From an uncultured Clostridia bacterium (GTDB lineage: Bacteria > Bacillota > Clostridia > TANB77 > CAG-508): DNA of 35,979 nt. The notes beneath the pieces are model-generated. The model was not told the origin of the DNA. It did no database searches and saw nothing but the letters and a program-made list of their open reading frames with translations. This document shows positions 6,754 through 14,784 of the stretch, piece after piece; within the stretch, counting starts at the first letter, position 1; every line of letters begins with the position of its first letter. The stretch is from assembly GCA_947627105.1 (NCBI GenBank), contig CANQUT010000012.1:1-35979 (forward strand), written 5' to 3'. The position numbers and the translations under genes were made by a program.

Positions 6754-9204
6754 ATGACATATAAGTTTACAAATAGTGCTGAAAAAGCGCTAGAACTTGC
6801 AGGAGATTTAGCTATAGAGTTAGGACACAACTATATAGGAACAGAACACATACTATATGGTTTATCTAAAGAAGGAAGCGGAGTAGCAAGCCAAGTATTA
6901 GAGCTACAAGAAGTTACACCAGAAAAAATTATGGAAGATATAGAAGCATTAATAGGAAGAGGAGAAGAAATACAAGATGAAGCAAGTGTTGGCTTTACTC
7001 CTAGAAGCAAAAGAGTAATAGAAAATGCATTTATGGAAGCAAGAAAGTTAGGCTCTGAATATATAGGAACAGAACATTTACTAATTGGAATTATGCGTGA
7101 AGGAGACAGTGTAGCTGTTCGTATTATGATGGATTTAAATATAAACCCTCAAAAATTATATAACGAAATAATAAAAGTAATAAATGAAGATGAACATGCA
7201 AATAACAATGAAAAATCTAATGGCTCAAAACCAAGAGGAAGCTTTAACCAAACTCCTACTTTAAATCAATTTGGCACAGATTTAACAAAAAGGGCTGAAG
7301 AAGGCAAGTTAGACCCTGTAATAGGAAGAAAAAATGAAATAGAAAGAGTAATTCAAATTCTATCTAGAAGAACTAAAAACAACCCTTGCTTAATAGGTGA
7401 GCCAGGTGTTGGTAAAACAGCTGTAGTAGAAGGCTTAGCAGAAAAAATTGTTGCCGAAGATGTGCCAGAAATGCTAAAAAATAAAAGAGTAGTTAGCCTA
7501 GATATTGCAAGTATGGTAGCAGGTGCTAAATACAGAGGAGATTTTGAGGAAAGAATAAAAAAATGTCTAGAAGAAGTTAAAAAAGCAGGAGATGTTATTT
7601 TATTTATTGATGAAGTTCATACAATTGTAGGCGCAGGTTCTGCAGAAGGAGCTGTTGATGCAGCAAACATTTTGAAGCCACTTTTAGCAAGAGGAGAAGT
7701 TCAAGTTATTGGTGCAACAACATTAAATGAATATCGTAAATACATTGAAAAAGATAGTGCTTTGGAAAGACGTTTTAGTCCAGTAACAGTTGGAGAGCCA
7801 TCAGTAGAAGAAACAATAAGCATATTGCAAGGAATTAGAGATAAATATGAAGCACATCATAATGTAAAAATTACAGATGAAGCTATTAAATCAGCAGTAG
7901 AGCTTTCTACTAGATATATTAATGATAGATTCTTGCCAGATAAAGCTATAGATTTAGTAGATGAAGCGGCATCACGTGTTAGAATGAAAACATATACACA
8001 GCCAGAAATACTAAAAAAATTAGAAGATAAAATAGCAAACTTAGATAAAGAAAAAGAAGATGCAATTCGTCTTCAAGACTTTGAAAAAGCAGCTAATCTT
8101 CGTGACAAAGAAAAAGAAGCAAAAGAGAAATTATCAAAGGAAAAAGAAAAGTGGGAAAGCAAAAATACAAAAAGTGTAACAACATTAGTAGAAGAAGATA
8201 TTGCAGATGTAGTTTCTAGTTGGACAGGTATTCCTGTACAAAAATTAACTCAAACTGAAAACGAAAAACTTAAAAACTTAGAAAAATCTTTACATGAAAG
8301 AGTAATTGGTCAAAACGAAGCAGTAGAAGCAGTTGCAAAAGCAATTAGAAGAGGAAGAGTAGGTTTAAAAGATCCAAATCGTCCAATAGGTTCATTTTTA
8401 TTTTTAGGACCAACAGGTGTTGGAAAAACCGAACTTTCTAAAGCATTAGCAGAAAGCTTATTTGGAAATGAAAATGCAATGATTCGTATAGATATGTCTG
8501 AATATATGGAGCCACATTCAGTAGCAAAATTAATTGGTTCACCTCCAGGATATGTAGGCTTTGATGAAGGAGGTCAATTAACTGAGAAAATTAGAAGAAA
8601 GCCATATTCTGTTATTTTACTAGATGAAATAGAAAAAGCCCATCCAGATGTTATGAATATGTTATTACAAATTTTAGATGATGGAAGATTAACAGACAGC
8701 CAAGGAAGAACAGTAAACTTTAGAAATACAGTAATTATTATGACATCAAATATTGGCGCAAGATTAATTACAGATAAAAGCACTTTAGGCTTTACAGTAA
8801 CTACAAACCAAAAAGAAGAAACACAAAAAGAATACGAAAGTATTAAAAAGGATGTTATGGGAGAACTAAAAAGGCAGTTTAGACCAGAATTTATAAACCG
8901 TATTGATGAAATTATTGTATTCCATAAACTAACAGACGATGATGTAAAACAAATTATAGATATTATGCTAAAACAAGTACAAGAAAGACTAGAAAAACAA
9001 AATATAAATATAGAAATCGATGAAAGCGTAAAAGAGTTAATTTCTAAAAAAGGTGTAGATACAAACTATGGAGCAAGACCGCTTAAAAGAGCAATTCAAA
9101 ATATATTAGAAGATAAAATTGCAGAAGAAATTTTAGATGGAAATATTAAGCAAAATAAAAAAGTAAAACTATCTGCAGAAGAAGAAAAAATTGTAGTATC
9201 GTAA
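6754..9204 (+). CDS. clpC: ClpC, AAA+ unfoldase of the ClpCP protease
   Basis: 816 residues from the ATG at 6754, eight bases after AAAGGAAG; an in-frame GTG at 6745 is too close to that site. Order of domains: two Clp-N repeats (about 1-140), AAA-1 with Walker A G-E-P-G-V-G-K-T-A near 215 and Walker B V-I-L-F-I-D-E, a UVR/M-domain coiled coil near 420-460 (F-E-K-A-A-N-L-R-D), and AAA-2 with G-P-T-G-V-G-K-T-E near 552 and V-I-L-L-D-E-I. A C-terminal sensor-2 stretch G-A-R-P-L-K-R-A is present. It recognises arginine-phosphorylated proteins. Last gene of the CtsR operon. Confidence 0.98.
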   Translation: MTYKFTNSAEKALELAGDLAIELGHNYIGTEHILYGLSKEGSGVASQVLELQEVTPEKIMEDIEALIGRGEEIQDEASVGFTPRSKRVIENAFMEARKLGSEYIGTEHLLIGIMREGDSVAVRIMMDLNINPQKLYNEIIKVINEDEHANNNEKSNGSKPRGSFNQTPTLNQFGTDLTKRAEEGKLDPVIGRKNEIERVIQILSRRTKNNPCLIGEPGVGKTAVVEGLAEKIVAEDVPEMLKNKRVVSLDIASMVAGAKYRGDFEERIKKCLEEVKKAGDVILFIDEVHTIVGAGSAEGAVDAANILKPLLARGEVQVIGATTLNEYRKYIEKDSALERRFSPVTVGEPSVEETISILQGIRDKYEAHHNVKITDEAIKSAVELSTRYINDRFLPDKAIDLVDEAASRVRMKTYTQPEILKKLEDKIANLDKEKEDAIRLQDFEKAANLRDKEKEAKEKLSKEKEKWESKNTKSVTTLVEEDIADVVSSWTGIPVQKLTQTENEKLKNLEKSLHERVIGQNEAVEAVAKAIRRGRVGLKDPNRPIGSFLFLGPTGVGKTELSKALAESLFGNENAMIRIDMSEYMEPHSVAKLIGSPPGYVGFDEGGQLTEKIRRKPYSVILLDEIEKAHPDVMNMLLQILDDGRLTDSQGRTVNFRNTVIIMTSNIGARLITDKSTLGFTVTTNQKEETQKEYESIKKDVMGELKRQFRPEFINRIDEIIVFHKLTDDDVKQIIDIMLKQVQERLEKQNINIEIDESVKELISKKGVDTNYGARPLKRAIQNILEDKIAEEILDGNIKQNKKVKLSAEEEKIVVS

Positions 9205-9242
9205 TATATTTTATGTAAATACAAGAAAATTTAGATTTTTTA

Positions 9243-9271
9243 TTGACAATTTGTAAAAAAGGCAGTATAAT
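9243..9271 (+). promoter_or_regulatory. Consensus SigA promoter of small G+C-rich transcript 1
   Basis: TTGACA (9243-9248), 17-bp spacer, TATAAT (9266-9271): a full consensus, stronger than most promoters in this window. Confidence 0.85.
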
Positions 9272-9278
9272 TTAAAGC

Positions 9279-9601
9279 AACTTCCTAAAATGGAAGAATA
9301 ATTAGGAAGGGAGGATCGAGAGTATGTGGGGAAATAAGTCCTATATGCTCAATAACGCTTTGGCCTTGCACATGATCAGCAACGCCACAGTAAGCGTTAT
9401 GGCTCGTGGACAGCCGACTGGTTGGACAATGAGCGGAGCAATGGCGACCGCCCACACTCGTATGGCCACCTGACGCCCTCGAGCACTTAAAGGCGCCCTA
9501 TAAGGTCAACGAGAACGGGCAAAAGGTGCTAAAATAAAGCACCAAAATCCACGCAATTTTCGAGCACTACCCAATGGAGCCAGCATATATATGCTGGCTC
9601 C
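9279..9601 (+). ncRNA. G+C-rich structured transcript 1
   Basis: Bases 9205-9845 have no long gene. This part is much richer in G+C than its surroundings and densely self-complementary: CTTCC/GGAAG (9281-9296), which can alternatively pair CTTCCTAA with TTAGGAAG over the ribosome site; ATAACGCTT/AAGCGTTAT (9352-9360 with 9392-9400, 9 perfect bp); GGTGCT/AGCACC (9525-9530 with 9538-9543); and a perfect 26-bp palindrome GGAGCCAGCATAT/ATATGCTGGCTCC (9576-9601) at the 3' side, without a strong T-run. It belongs with transcript 2 (11340-11555) by promoter, 5' hairpin and 3' GAGCC hairpin. Could be a regulatory RNA, a small mRNA, or both. Confidence 0.6.
9324..9473 (+). CDS. Possible 49-residue peptide within transcript 1
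   Basis: ATG at 9324, 58 bases from the start of the -10 box, preceded by GGAAGGGAGG. The peptide begins MWGNKSYMLNNALALHM and is rich in Met and Ala, with codons unlike those of neighbouring genes (GCC, CTC, AGC, CAG). The stop is TGA followed by C. One frame forward, an open tail D-A-L-E-H-L-K-A-P-Y-K-V-N-E-N-G-Q-K-V-L-K runs to TAA at 9535-9537, so a +1 shift at the TGA would give 70 residues. No homologue recognised. It may be incidental to RNA structure. Confidence 0.35.
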   Translation: MWGNKSYMLNNALALHMISNATVSVMARGQPTGWTMSGAMATAHTRMAT

Positions 9602-9745
9602 TCCTTGAATATTTTCGCTAGTTGAAAAACCTTGATAGTGTAAGTTTAGAAATTTGTAAAAAAACTTATCGACACGAACTTATGCGGGTTTCAAGGTGAA
9701 ATTTTGATAAAAAAAGATGATTTTAAAAATTTACGACAAAACTGC

Positions 9746-9775
9746 AAAAAACGCTTGATTTTTCAAGCGTTTTTG
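9746..9775 (+). terminator. Terminator upstream of the transposase gene
   Basis: AAAACGCTTGA (9748-9758) and TCAAGCGTTTT (9763-9773) form a perfect 11-bp stem with a short T loop and flanking A/T runs. It lies before the transposase -10 box (TATAAT, 9799-9804). Confidence 0.75.
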
Positions 9776-9845
9776 TGGATTTTTTCACTCTGATTTGATA
9801 TAATTTAGTTGCACAAAAAAAAATATACAAAGGAGTGAAAAAACT

Positions 9846-11120
9846 ATGAATAATATATCACAAATTTCCATTTTTGACTATACTGAAATTGAAAATTTAG
9901 GAGATTTGGAAAGATTAAAATTGTTTTTTGAAAATATTGAAGATAAAGAATTGTGCCAAACTCTTGAAAAAGAAAGAAAAAATGGCAGAAATGATTATCC
10001 TGTAAGAGTAATGTTAAATTTAATTTATGCAATGAAAATATTTGGGCATAGAAGCGTTGAATCTTTTAGAAGAGAATTAGCTAGAAATTCACAATTAAGA
10101 ATAGTATGTGGATTAAGTGAAGGAAGATATAAATATTTTAAAGATAGAAAGCATTTAGTTCCTCCTGCCAGAGTATTTACGGGATTTTTGAATAGATTAA
10201 AAACTCATATAGATGAAATTAAAAAAATTCAAGAACATTTAGTAAAATTTATGTATGATAATTTAGAAGGTTTTGGAGATGATTGTGCTGTAGATGGAAA
10301 ATATTTAGATACATATGGAAATCAATTTTACAAAAATAAGAAACAAGATAATCGAGGAGAACATGATGCTACACCATCTTGTAAAACATATTACATGAAA
10401 AATGGAAGTAAAAAGAATGAATGGCATTATGGATTTAGGGCACATATCATATGTGATGCAAAATATGGATTACCAATAAAACATAAAGTAACTCCTGCAA
10501 ATAATTCTGAACAAGTTGAATTAGATAACATACTAGATGAACTAGATAAAAGTGAAAATGAAAAATATAAATTAGAGAGAATGAACAATCTAATGGGAGA
10601 TGCTGGTTATGACAATGGAGACAGAAATAAAAGATTAAAAGAGAAATATGATATTAATGCAATAATAGATATACGTCATGTGTGGTCGAAGGAAGAAGAA
10701 TATAGAGAGGTTGAAAATCAACCATTAGCATATAATGAAGACGGAGAAGTATTTTACATAGTAGACTTAAATAAGTATGAAAAGATGAAATATTTAGGCT
10801 ATGATAAAGAAAATAATAGTTTAAGATATACAAGAGCAACTAAAGGTAAAAAAGTATATAGAATACCGCTAGAAACAGACTATAGAATATTTACGCCAAT
10901 AGCAAGGGATAGTAAAAAATTTAAAGCTAAATATAAAATGAGAACAGAAGTAGAAAGATTAAATGGAAGAATAGATAGAGATTACATGTTTAATGATCAT
11001 TTTATACGAGGATTAAAGAAAATGGATTTAATGTTACATCTAACGTTTGTAGTAATGTTAACAATGGCAAAAGGTCATATAAAAAATAAGCAAAAAAATA
11101 TAAGAAGCCTAGTTGCATAG
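9846..11120 (+). CDS. DDE transposase, IS1182 family
   Basis: 424 residues. The N-terminal DUF772-like region (about 40-125) includes N-G-R-N-D-Y-P-V-R-V-M-L. The DDE catalytic core shows D150 in D-D-C-A-V-D-G-K, D252 in L-M-G-D-A-G-Y-D, and a glutamate in R-T-E-V-E-R-L-N-G-R (368 or 370). It is somewhat short for IS1182 transposases, which are usually over 450 residues, but the frame is intact and has a good ribosome site (AAAGGAG), so it may be functional. Lowercase-strand neighbours show no other IS gene. Confidence 0.88.
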   Translation: MNNISQISIFDYTEIENLGDLERLKLFFENIEDKELCQTLEKERKNGRNDYPVRVMLNLIYAMKIFGHRSVESFRRELARNSQLRIVCGLSEGRYKYFKDRKHLVPPARVFTGFLNRLKTHIDEIKKIQEHLVKFMYDNLEGFGDDCAVDGKYLDTYGNQFYKNKKQDNRGEHDATPSCKTYYMKNGSKKNEWHYGFRAHIICDAKYGLPIKHKVTPANNSEQVELDNILDELDKSENEKYKLERMNNLMGDAGYDNGDRNKRLKEKYDINAIIDIRHVWSKEEEYREVENQPLAYNEDGEVFYIVDLNKYEKMKYLGYDKENNSLRYTRATKGKKVYRIPLETDYRIFTPIARDSKKFKAKYKMRTEVERLNGRIDRDYMFNDHFIRGLKKMDLMLHLTFVVMLTMAKGHIKNKQKNIRSLVA

Positions 11121-11303
11121 AAAAATGATAATGAATCAAAAAAGTACAAATTTGCAATAGGGATATTTTGCTCTTTTTTATCTGGGAAAAAATGTAAATT
11201 ATAAAATTTGAAAAAAATTGGCAATTTAAAGTAAAAAAATTTGTGATATTATTTTCGGAAGTTAAAAAAACGGCACAAACGAAAAAATTCTCCTTATGTA
11301 AAT

Positions 11304-11332
11304 TTGACAAATTCAATTAATAATGGTATAAT
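11304..11332 (+). promoter_or_regulatory. Consensus SigA promoter of small G+C-rich transcript 2
   Basis: TTGACA (11304-11309), 17-bp spacer, TATAAT (11327-11332), the same hexamers and spacing as transcript 1. Confidence 0.85.
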
Positions 11333-11384
11333 ATAATTAGTTTCCAGAGATGGAACATCCTTTAGAAAGGAGTTACGAATTATT

Positions 11385-11441
11385 ATGAAGCGATGTTATA
11401 AGTTTTCCAACGGCTATATTTTAAAGATGATCATCGCCTGA
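11385..11441 (+). CDS. Possible 18-residue leader peptide in transcript 2
   Basis: ATG at 11385 after AAAGGAG, encoding MKRCYKFSNGYILKMIIA and ending TGA. It starts exactly 58 bases from the first base of the -10 box, as does the peptide ORF of transcript 1. Its stop overlaps the start of the CTGAGA/TCTCAG stem, so ribosome position could affect folding. Speculative. Confidence 0.35.
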   Translation: MKRCYKFSNGYILKMIIA

Positions 11442-11489
11442 GACCCCGCGGCCAGCGAATCGGCCCATCTCAGCAAGGAGAAGGAAACC

Positions 11490-11513
11490 ATGAAGCCTTA
11501 TAATACTAGCTAA
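11490..11513 (+). CDS. Possible 7-residue second ORF in transcript 2
   Basis: AAGGAGAAGGAAACC precedes ATG; the frame reads MKPYNTS then TAA. The ribosome site sits right after the CTGAGA/TCTCAG stem. It may be the cut-off beginning of a gene formerly controlled by this leader. Confidence 0.25.
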   Translation: MKPYNTS

Positions 11514-11524
11514 AATCGTAACTA

Positions 11525-11556
11525 AAAGAGCCAACATAAATAAGTTGGCTCTTTCA
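11525..11556. terminator. Terminator of transcript 2 (also CDF gene side)
   Basis: AAAGAGCCAAC (11525-11535) pairs with GTTGGCTCTTT (11544-11554). It also lies just past the stop codon of the minus-strand CDF gene. Confidence 0.8.
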
Positions 11557-11568
11557 TTTTGTCTAAAC

Positions 11569-12426
11569 CTAAATTGGATTAACATGTACCACAGCCTTAT
11601 AAACCTTATCTAGACCTGAAACATCCATTTCTAAGCTATCTGCAAGCTTATGGCTTTCAAATGTAGTCATATTACCATCAACATAAATTGTTAAAAAAAC
11701 AACATATTGGTAGCCTACAGGAGTAGAAGAAATAGGGTCTAATTTTTGAATTTTTTTATACTCATGCGCTAAATCTAAAATTAAATCTTGTGTTCTTGAA
11801 TCTATAGAAACATCCATTAATACATTATAACTTTCTGTAAATATCTTAACACCAGTTAAACAAATCCATAAGCATATACCAAGACCAACTATGCCATCAA
11901 ACCAATAAATATTAGCAAATGTAAGTAAAATAGAAACTAATGTAAAAGTAGTTACAATGCAGTCATTTCTATGATCATTTTTACTAGCTTCTAGCAAAAT
12001 ATTATCATACTTTTTGCAAAGTATACGTGTATATAAATATAAAGCAAACTTAGTTATAATAGTAATTATACAAACAGCTACTAATAGCCAAGAAAAGGTT
12101 AAATTACTACCATAAATTAGCGTATAAATAGAATCATATAATAGTTTAAAAGAAACTAAAATCATAGAAATAGAAATTAACATAGAAAATATGTATTCTG
12201 CTTTACCATGACCAAAATTATGGCTATTATCTTGTGGCTCGCTTGCAATTTTATTACCAATAAAAGTCATAAGAGAAGCAAAAATATCACTAGCACTATT
12301 AAAACTATCTGCAATCATAGCTTGGCTTTTAAAAGCAAATCCAGCAAAGCTTTTAATAAGTAACAAAAACAAATTTCCAATAATTCCAAGTAAACCAGCG
12401 TTTTTAGTTTTTTCAAATCTGTCCAT
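11569..12426 (-). CDS. Cation diffusion facilitator (CDF) family transporter
   Basis: 285 residues from MDRFEKTKNAG. This start is preferred because AAAGGAAC lies about 11 bases before it; the ATG seven codons upstream has no ribosome site. Six hydrophobic segments are followed by a cytoplasmic C-terminal domain. The signature A-D-S-F-N-S-A-S-D-I-F supplies metal-binding aspartates of helix II, and H-N-F-G-H-G-K-A-E is the typical loop after helix II. CDF proteins export Zn, Mn, Fe or Co in exchange for protons. Metal specificity cannot be read from sequence alone. Monocistronic. Confidence 0.93.
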   Translation of the reverse strand: MDRFEKTKNAGLLGIIGNLFLLLIKSFAGFAFKSQAMIADSFNSASDIFASLMTFIGNKIASEPQDNSHNFGHGKAEYIFSMLISISMILVSFKLLYDSIYTLIYGSNLTFSWLLVAVCIITIITKFALYLYTRILCKKYDNILLEASKNDHRNDCIVTTFTLVSILLTFANIYWFDGIVGLGICLWICLTGVKIFTESYNVLMDVSIDSRTQDLILDLAHEYKKIQKLDPISSTPVGYQYVVFLTIYVDGNMTTFESHKLADSLEMDVSGLDKVYKAVVHVNPI

Positions 12427-12520
12427 ATTAGTAAATGTTCCTTTCATTTTTAAAAATTGTATTCTTTAATTATAACATAATTTTACAAAAGAAAAAGCAA
12501 AATTATGAAAAAAATTATAG

Positions 12521-12549
12521 TTGCACAAAAAAACTATAAATGTTATAAT
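12521..12549 (+). promoter_or_regulatory. SigA promoter with extended -10
   Basis: TTGCAC (12521-12526), 17-bp spacer, TATAAT (12544-12549) preceded by TGT. It rules out starts of the next gene upstream of about 12556. Confidence 0.75.
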
Positions 12550-12576
12550 TATATAAATAGGAAAGGAAGTATGCAA

Positions 12577-12924
12577 ATGGAATTTATGGCAATAATTTAT
12601 TTGCTAGTTTTTGCAATTTTTGTTTTAGTTGCATTAGCTATTTTTCAAATTAGAATGGCAGGAATTAAAATAAAAGATTTTGCTGGCTTTATTCAAGCAA
12701 ATGAAATGTTAGATAAATTATATAAATTCTCTAAAAGATATAACTTAATGAGCCCACAAGAACAAATAATTTTTTTAGCAGAAGCTGAAAAAGTATTTGC
12801 AGCATATGATAAAATACCATCAATTATATGGGAAGATGAATATCGTAAATATTCAGAAGTATTACAAGCGTATCAAAATATTAGAATGTCAAGATGGACA
12901 GATGAAAAAGAACACAAAGTTTAG
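12577..12924 (+). CDS. Small single-pass membrane protein, unknown function
   Basis: 115 residues from ATG at 12577, seven bases after AAAGGAAG; the frame is open further upstream but that part precedes the promoter. A membrane helix fills residues 3-25 (A-I-I-Y-L-L-V-F-A-I-F-V-L-V-A-L-A). The cytoplasmic remainder is helical and soluble, with F-I-Q-A-N-E-M-L-D-K-L-Y-K-F and M-S-P-Q-E-Q-I-I-F. No known domain was recognised. Monocistronic, ending in a hairpin of repeat family C. Probably real because promoter, ribosome site and codon use agree. Confidence 0.65.
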   Translation: MEFMAIIYLLVFAIFVLVALAIFQIRMAGIKIKDFAGFIQANEMLDKLYKFSKRYNLMSPQEQIIFLAEAEKVFAAYDKIPSIIWEDEYRKYSEVLQAYQNIRMSRWTDEKEHKV

Positions 12925-12947
12925 CAATGTATTTATATAAAATTATT

Positions 12948-13030
12948 AGCCACTAGCTATATGGTTTGGTATATATTTTTTCTTAAATGAAAGAAAAAAG
13001 TATATAAAAAACAAGCAAGTGGCTTTTTTA
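12948..13030 (+). terminator. Terminator-like member of structured repeat family C (copy 3)
   Basis: AGCCACT (12948-12954) pairs with AGTGGCT (13018-13024), enclosing a long A/T hairpin (TATATATTTTTTCTT with AAGAAAAAAGTATATA) and ending in T residues. It shares AAGCAAGTGGCT with copy 1 but has a different apical loop. It can terminate the preceding gene. The rest of 12925-13165 shows nothing else clear apart from the nifS leader. Confidence 0.65.
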
Positions 13031-13165
13031 GTGCAATATTTTAAGTATAATTTTTTAAAAAAAATACATATAATATATAAAGAGTTAAAAAAATATAGGA
13101 AAAAGATTGAAAAATTTAATTCTTTTTAGGCCAAATTTGTGCCTTAGAAAGGAATGACAGTAAAT

Positions 13166-14317
13166 ATGAAAATTAGATATTTTGATCATGCAGCAACTAC
13201 TCCAGTAAGTGATGCAGTTTTACAAGAAATGCTACCATATTTTCAAATTGAATATGGAAATGCTTCATCAATGTATAGTTTAGGAAGAAGTTCAAAAAAG
13301 GCAGTAGAAATAGCAAGAAGAAAAGTAGCAAATAGCATAGGCGCATTGCCAAAAGAAATTTATTTTACTTCTTGTGGTAGTGAAAGTGATAATTTAGCCA
13401 TAAAAGGAATTGCATATGCAAATAAAGAAAAAGGAAATCATATAATAACAAGTAAAATAGAACATCCAGCAGTGCTTAACACTTGCAAGACACTAGAAAA
13501 ACAAGGCTTTCAAGTAACATATTTAAATGTAAATGAAAATGGCTTTGTTGACTTAGAAGAACTAGTAAACTCTATAAAACCGCAAACAATACTAATTTCA
13601 ATTATGTTTGCTAATAATGAAATTGGCACAATTCAAAATATTAAAGAAATCGGCATGATTGCACATAAAAATAATGTTATTTTTCATACAGATGGTGTTC
13701 AAGCAATAGGAAATATAAAAATAGATGTTAATGAATATAATATAGATGCACTATCTACTTCTGCACATAAATTTTATGGACCAAAAGGAATAGGAGCTTT
13801 ATATGTGCGAGATGGAATAAAATTTGAAAAAATACAAGATGGAGGTCATCAAGAAAAAGATAAAAGAGCTGGTACAGAAAATGTAGCAGAAATTGTTGGA
13901 CTAGGAAAAGCTATAGAAGAAATCTATCAAGAATATGAAAAATACAATGAAAAGTTAACAAATTTAAGAGACTATTATATAGAACAAATAGAAAAAAGCA
14001 ATTTTAATGCAAAACTAAATGGAGATAGAAAAAATCGTCTACCAGGAAATGCTAACTTTTCTTTTCCAGGAATAAATGCACAAGAATTATTACTTTTATT
14101 AGATGAAAAAGGAATTTGTGCTTCAGCAGGCTCTGCTTGTAGCACAGGGAATCCAGAACCTTCCCATGTTTTAACATCAATAGGATTACCTAAAGAACTT
14201 GCAAATGGAGCCTTAAGAGTAAGCTTTGGAAAAGATAACACAAAAGAAGATGTAGATTTTTTAGTTCAAAGTTTGCAAGAAATTATACCTAATATACAAA
14301 AAAATGTTACTAATTAA
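13166..14317 (+). CDS. NifS/IscS-type cysteine desulfurase
   Basis: 383 residues from MKIRYFDHAATTP; the ATG four codons upstream (13154) lies on the ribosome site AAAGGA and is not used. Class V aminotransferase fold: PLP lysine K202 in S-T-S-A-H-K-F-Y-G-P-K-G, stacking histidine H100, D176, and the persulfide cysteine C325 in A-G-S-A-C-S-T-G-N. The enzyme takes sulfur from cysteine for Fe-S clusters or tRNA thiolation. No iscU or mnmA is adjacent, so its partner is not known here. Its leader shares about 48 bases with the leader of the small gene at 16147. Followed by a family-A structured repeat. Confidence 0.94.
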   Translation: MKIRYFDHAATTPVSDAVLQEMLPYFQIEYGNASSMYSLGRSSKKAVEIARRKVANSIGALPKEIYFTSCGSESDNLAIKGIAYANKEKGNHIITSKIEHPAVLNTCKTLEKQGFQVTYLNVNENGFVDLEELVNSIKPQTILISIMFANNEIGTIQNIKEIGMIAHKNNVIFHTDGVQAIGNIKIDVNEYNIDALSTSAHKFYGPKGIGALYVRDGIKFEKIQDGGHQEKDKRAGTENVAEIVGLGKAIEEIYQEYEKYNEKLTNLRDYYIEQIEKSNFNAKLNGDRKNRLPGNANFSFPGINAQELLLLLDEKGICASAGSACSTGNPEPSHVLTSIGLPKELANGALRVSFGKDNTKEDVDFLVQSLQEIIPNIQKNVTN

Positions 14318-14335
14318 TGGTCTTATAGTTAAACC

Positions 14336-14449
14336 GTTCGAATAGTACTAGTTTTCTTGTTTTTCAAATTGCCCGTTGCAGAAGAGAACTCAAAGAAGAA
14401 GGTTCAGAACGGGACCTTTCAAAACTGCGAAAAATAGTACTATTCGAGC
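14336..14449 (+). ncRNA. Structured repeat family A, copy 1 (downstream of nifS)
   Basis: GTTCGAATAGTACTA (14336-14350) pairs with TAGTACTATTCGAGC (14435-14449) and the stem continues as TTTTC/GAAAA after one mismatch. The interior holds AAGGTT/GACCTT and CCCGTT/AACGGG. Copy 2 lies at 21853-21965, same strand, downstream of proS. The interiors are largely identical, but the outer stems differ with compensation (TTCGAA here, CTTTAA there). No coding potential seen. Confidence 0.75.
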
Positions 14450-14500
14450 TTTAATATAATTATAGCAATTAATTAGTAACAAAAAAATAAAAAATTTTGA

Positions 14501-14529
14501 AAAAACACTAGTCAAAGCTAGTGTTTTTT
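14501..14529. terminator. Bidirectional terminator between nifS and the XRE gene
   Basis: AAAAACACTAG (14501-14511) pairs with CTAGTGTTTTT (14518-14528). It serves converging nifS/family-A transcription and the minus-strand regulator. Confidence 0.85.
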
Positions 14530-14568
14530 GATATAATAAATTAAACTTATCAGTAAACATTTATAAAA

Positions 14569-14784
14569 TTATTTACTATCTTCATCTGGAATGTATTCTA
14601 TTAAGTCAGAAATTTCACAATTAAATGCTTGGCAAATGTTATTTAATTGTTTTATATCTACTCGTTTAGTCTCTTCATAATACATTTTAGAAATGGTAGC
14701 AGGCCTAATATGAGTAATATCCGCTAATGCCTTTTGAGTCATCTTATGTTTTCCTAGTAAATCGGATAATTTTATTTTAATCAT
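14569..14784 (-). CDS. XRE-family transcriptional regulator (single HTH)
   Basis: 71 residues, little more than one Cro/CI helix-turn-helix. M-T-Q-K-A-L-A-D-I-T-H-I-R-P-A-T-I-S-K-M (15-34) is the helix 2-turn-helix 3 region, and I-K-Q-L-N-N-I-C-Q-A-F-N-C-E-I-S-D-L is the conserved tail of this short subgroup (YozG-like). Start supported by AAAGGTTGAG. It points away from the gene at 14949, with which it shares an intergenic region and could control it. Target unknown. Confidence 0.88.
   Translation of the reverse strand: MIKIKLSDLLGKHKMTQKALADITHIRPATISKMYYEETKRVDIKQLNNICQAFNCEISDLIEYIPDEDSK

Larger units (their letters stand above)
9620..11290 (+). mobile_element. IS1182-type insertion sequence (ends approximate)
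   Basis: The transposase gene at 9846-11120 is flanked by A+T-rich sequence without other genes (9602-9845 and 11121-11303). I could not find convincing terminal inverted repeats or a target duplication, so both ends are estimates bounded by the two G+C-rich transcripts. The left flank holds ACCTTGA/TCAAGGT (9629-9635, 9691-9697) and a terminator hairpin at 9746-9775 that would block read-in transcription, a common IS feature. Confidence 0.55.
11340..11555 (+). ncRNA. G+C-rich structured transcript 2
   Basis: Bases 11121-11568 hold no long gene. After the promoter come a TTCC-AGAGA-TGGAA hairpin (11342-11355) and CCTTT/AAAGG overlapping the ribosome site. AGTTACGA (11371-11378) is perfectly complementary to TCGTAACT (11516-11523) and would close the whole RNA. 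Inside lie CTGAGA/TCTCAG enclosing GGCC/GGCC (about 11437-11473). The unit ends with an AAAGAGCCAAC/GTTGGCTCTTT terminator. Two tiny ORFs with ribosome sites lie inside. The design matches a leader-peptide regulatory RNA, but no gene follows on this strand. Confidence 0.65.

Noticed and set aside
9279..9601. Known housekeeping RNA (tmRNA, RNase P, SRP, 6S) or T-box
   Set aside because: None of the hallmark sequences of these RNAs is present, for example the T-box AGGGTGG-ACCGCG block.
9602..11303. Exact terminal inverted repeats of the IS
   Set aside because: I compared both flanks by eye and found no convincing matched ends or target duplication, so the borders are given as approximate.
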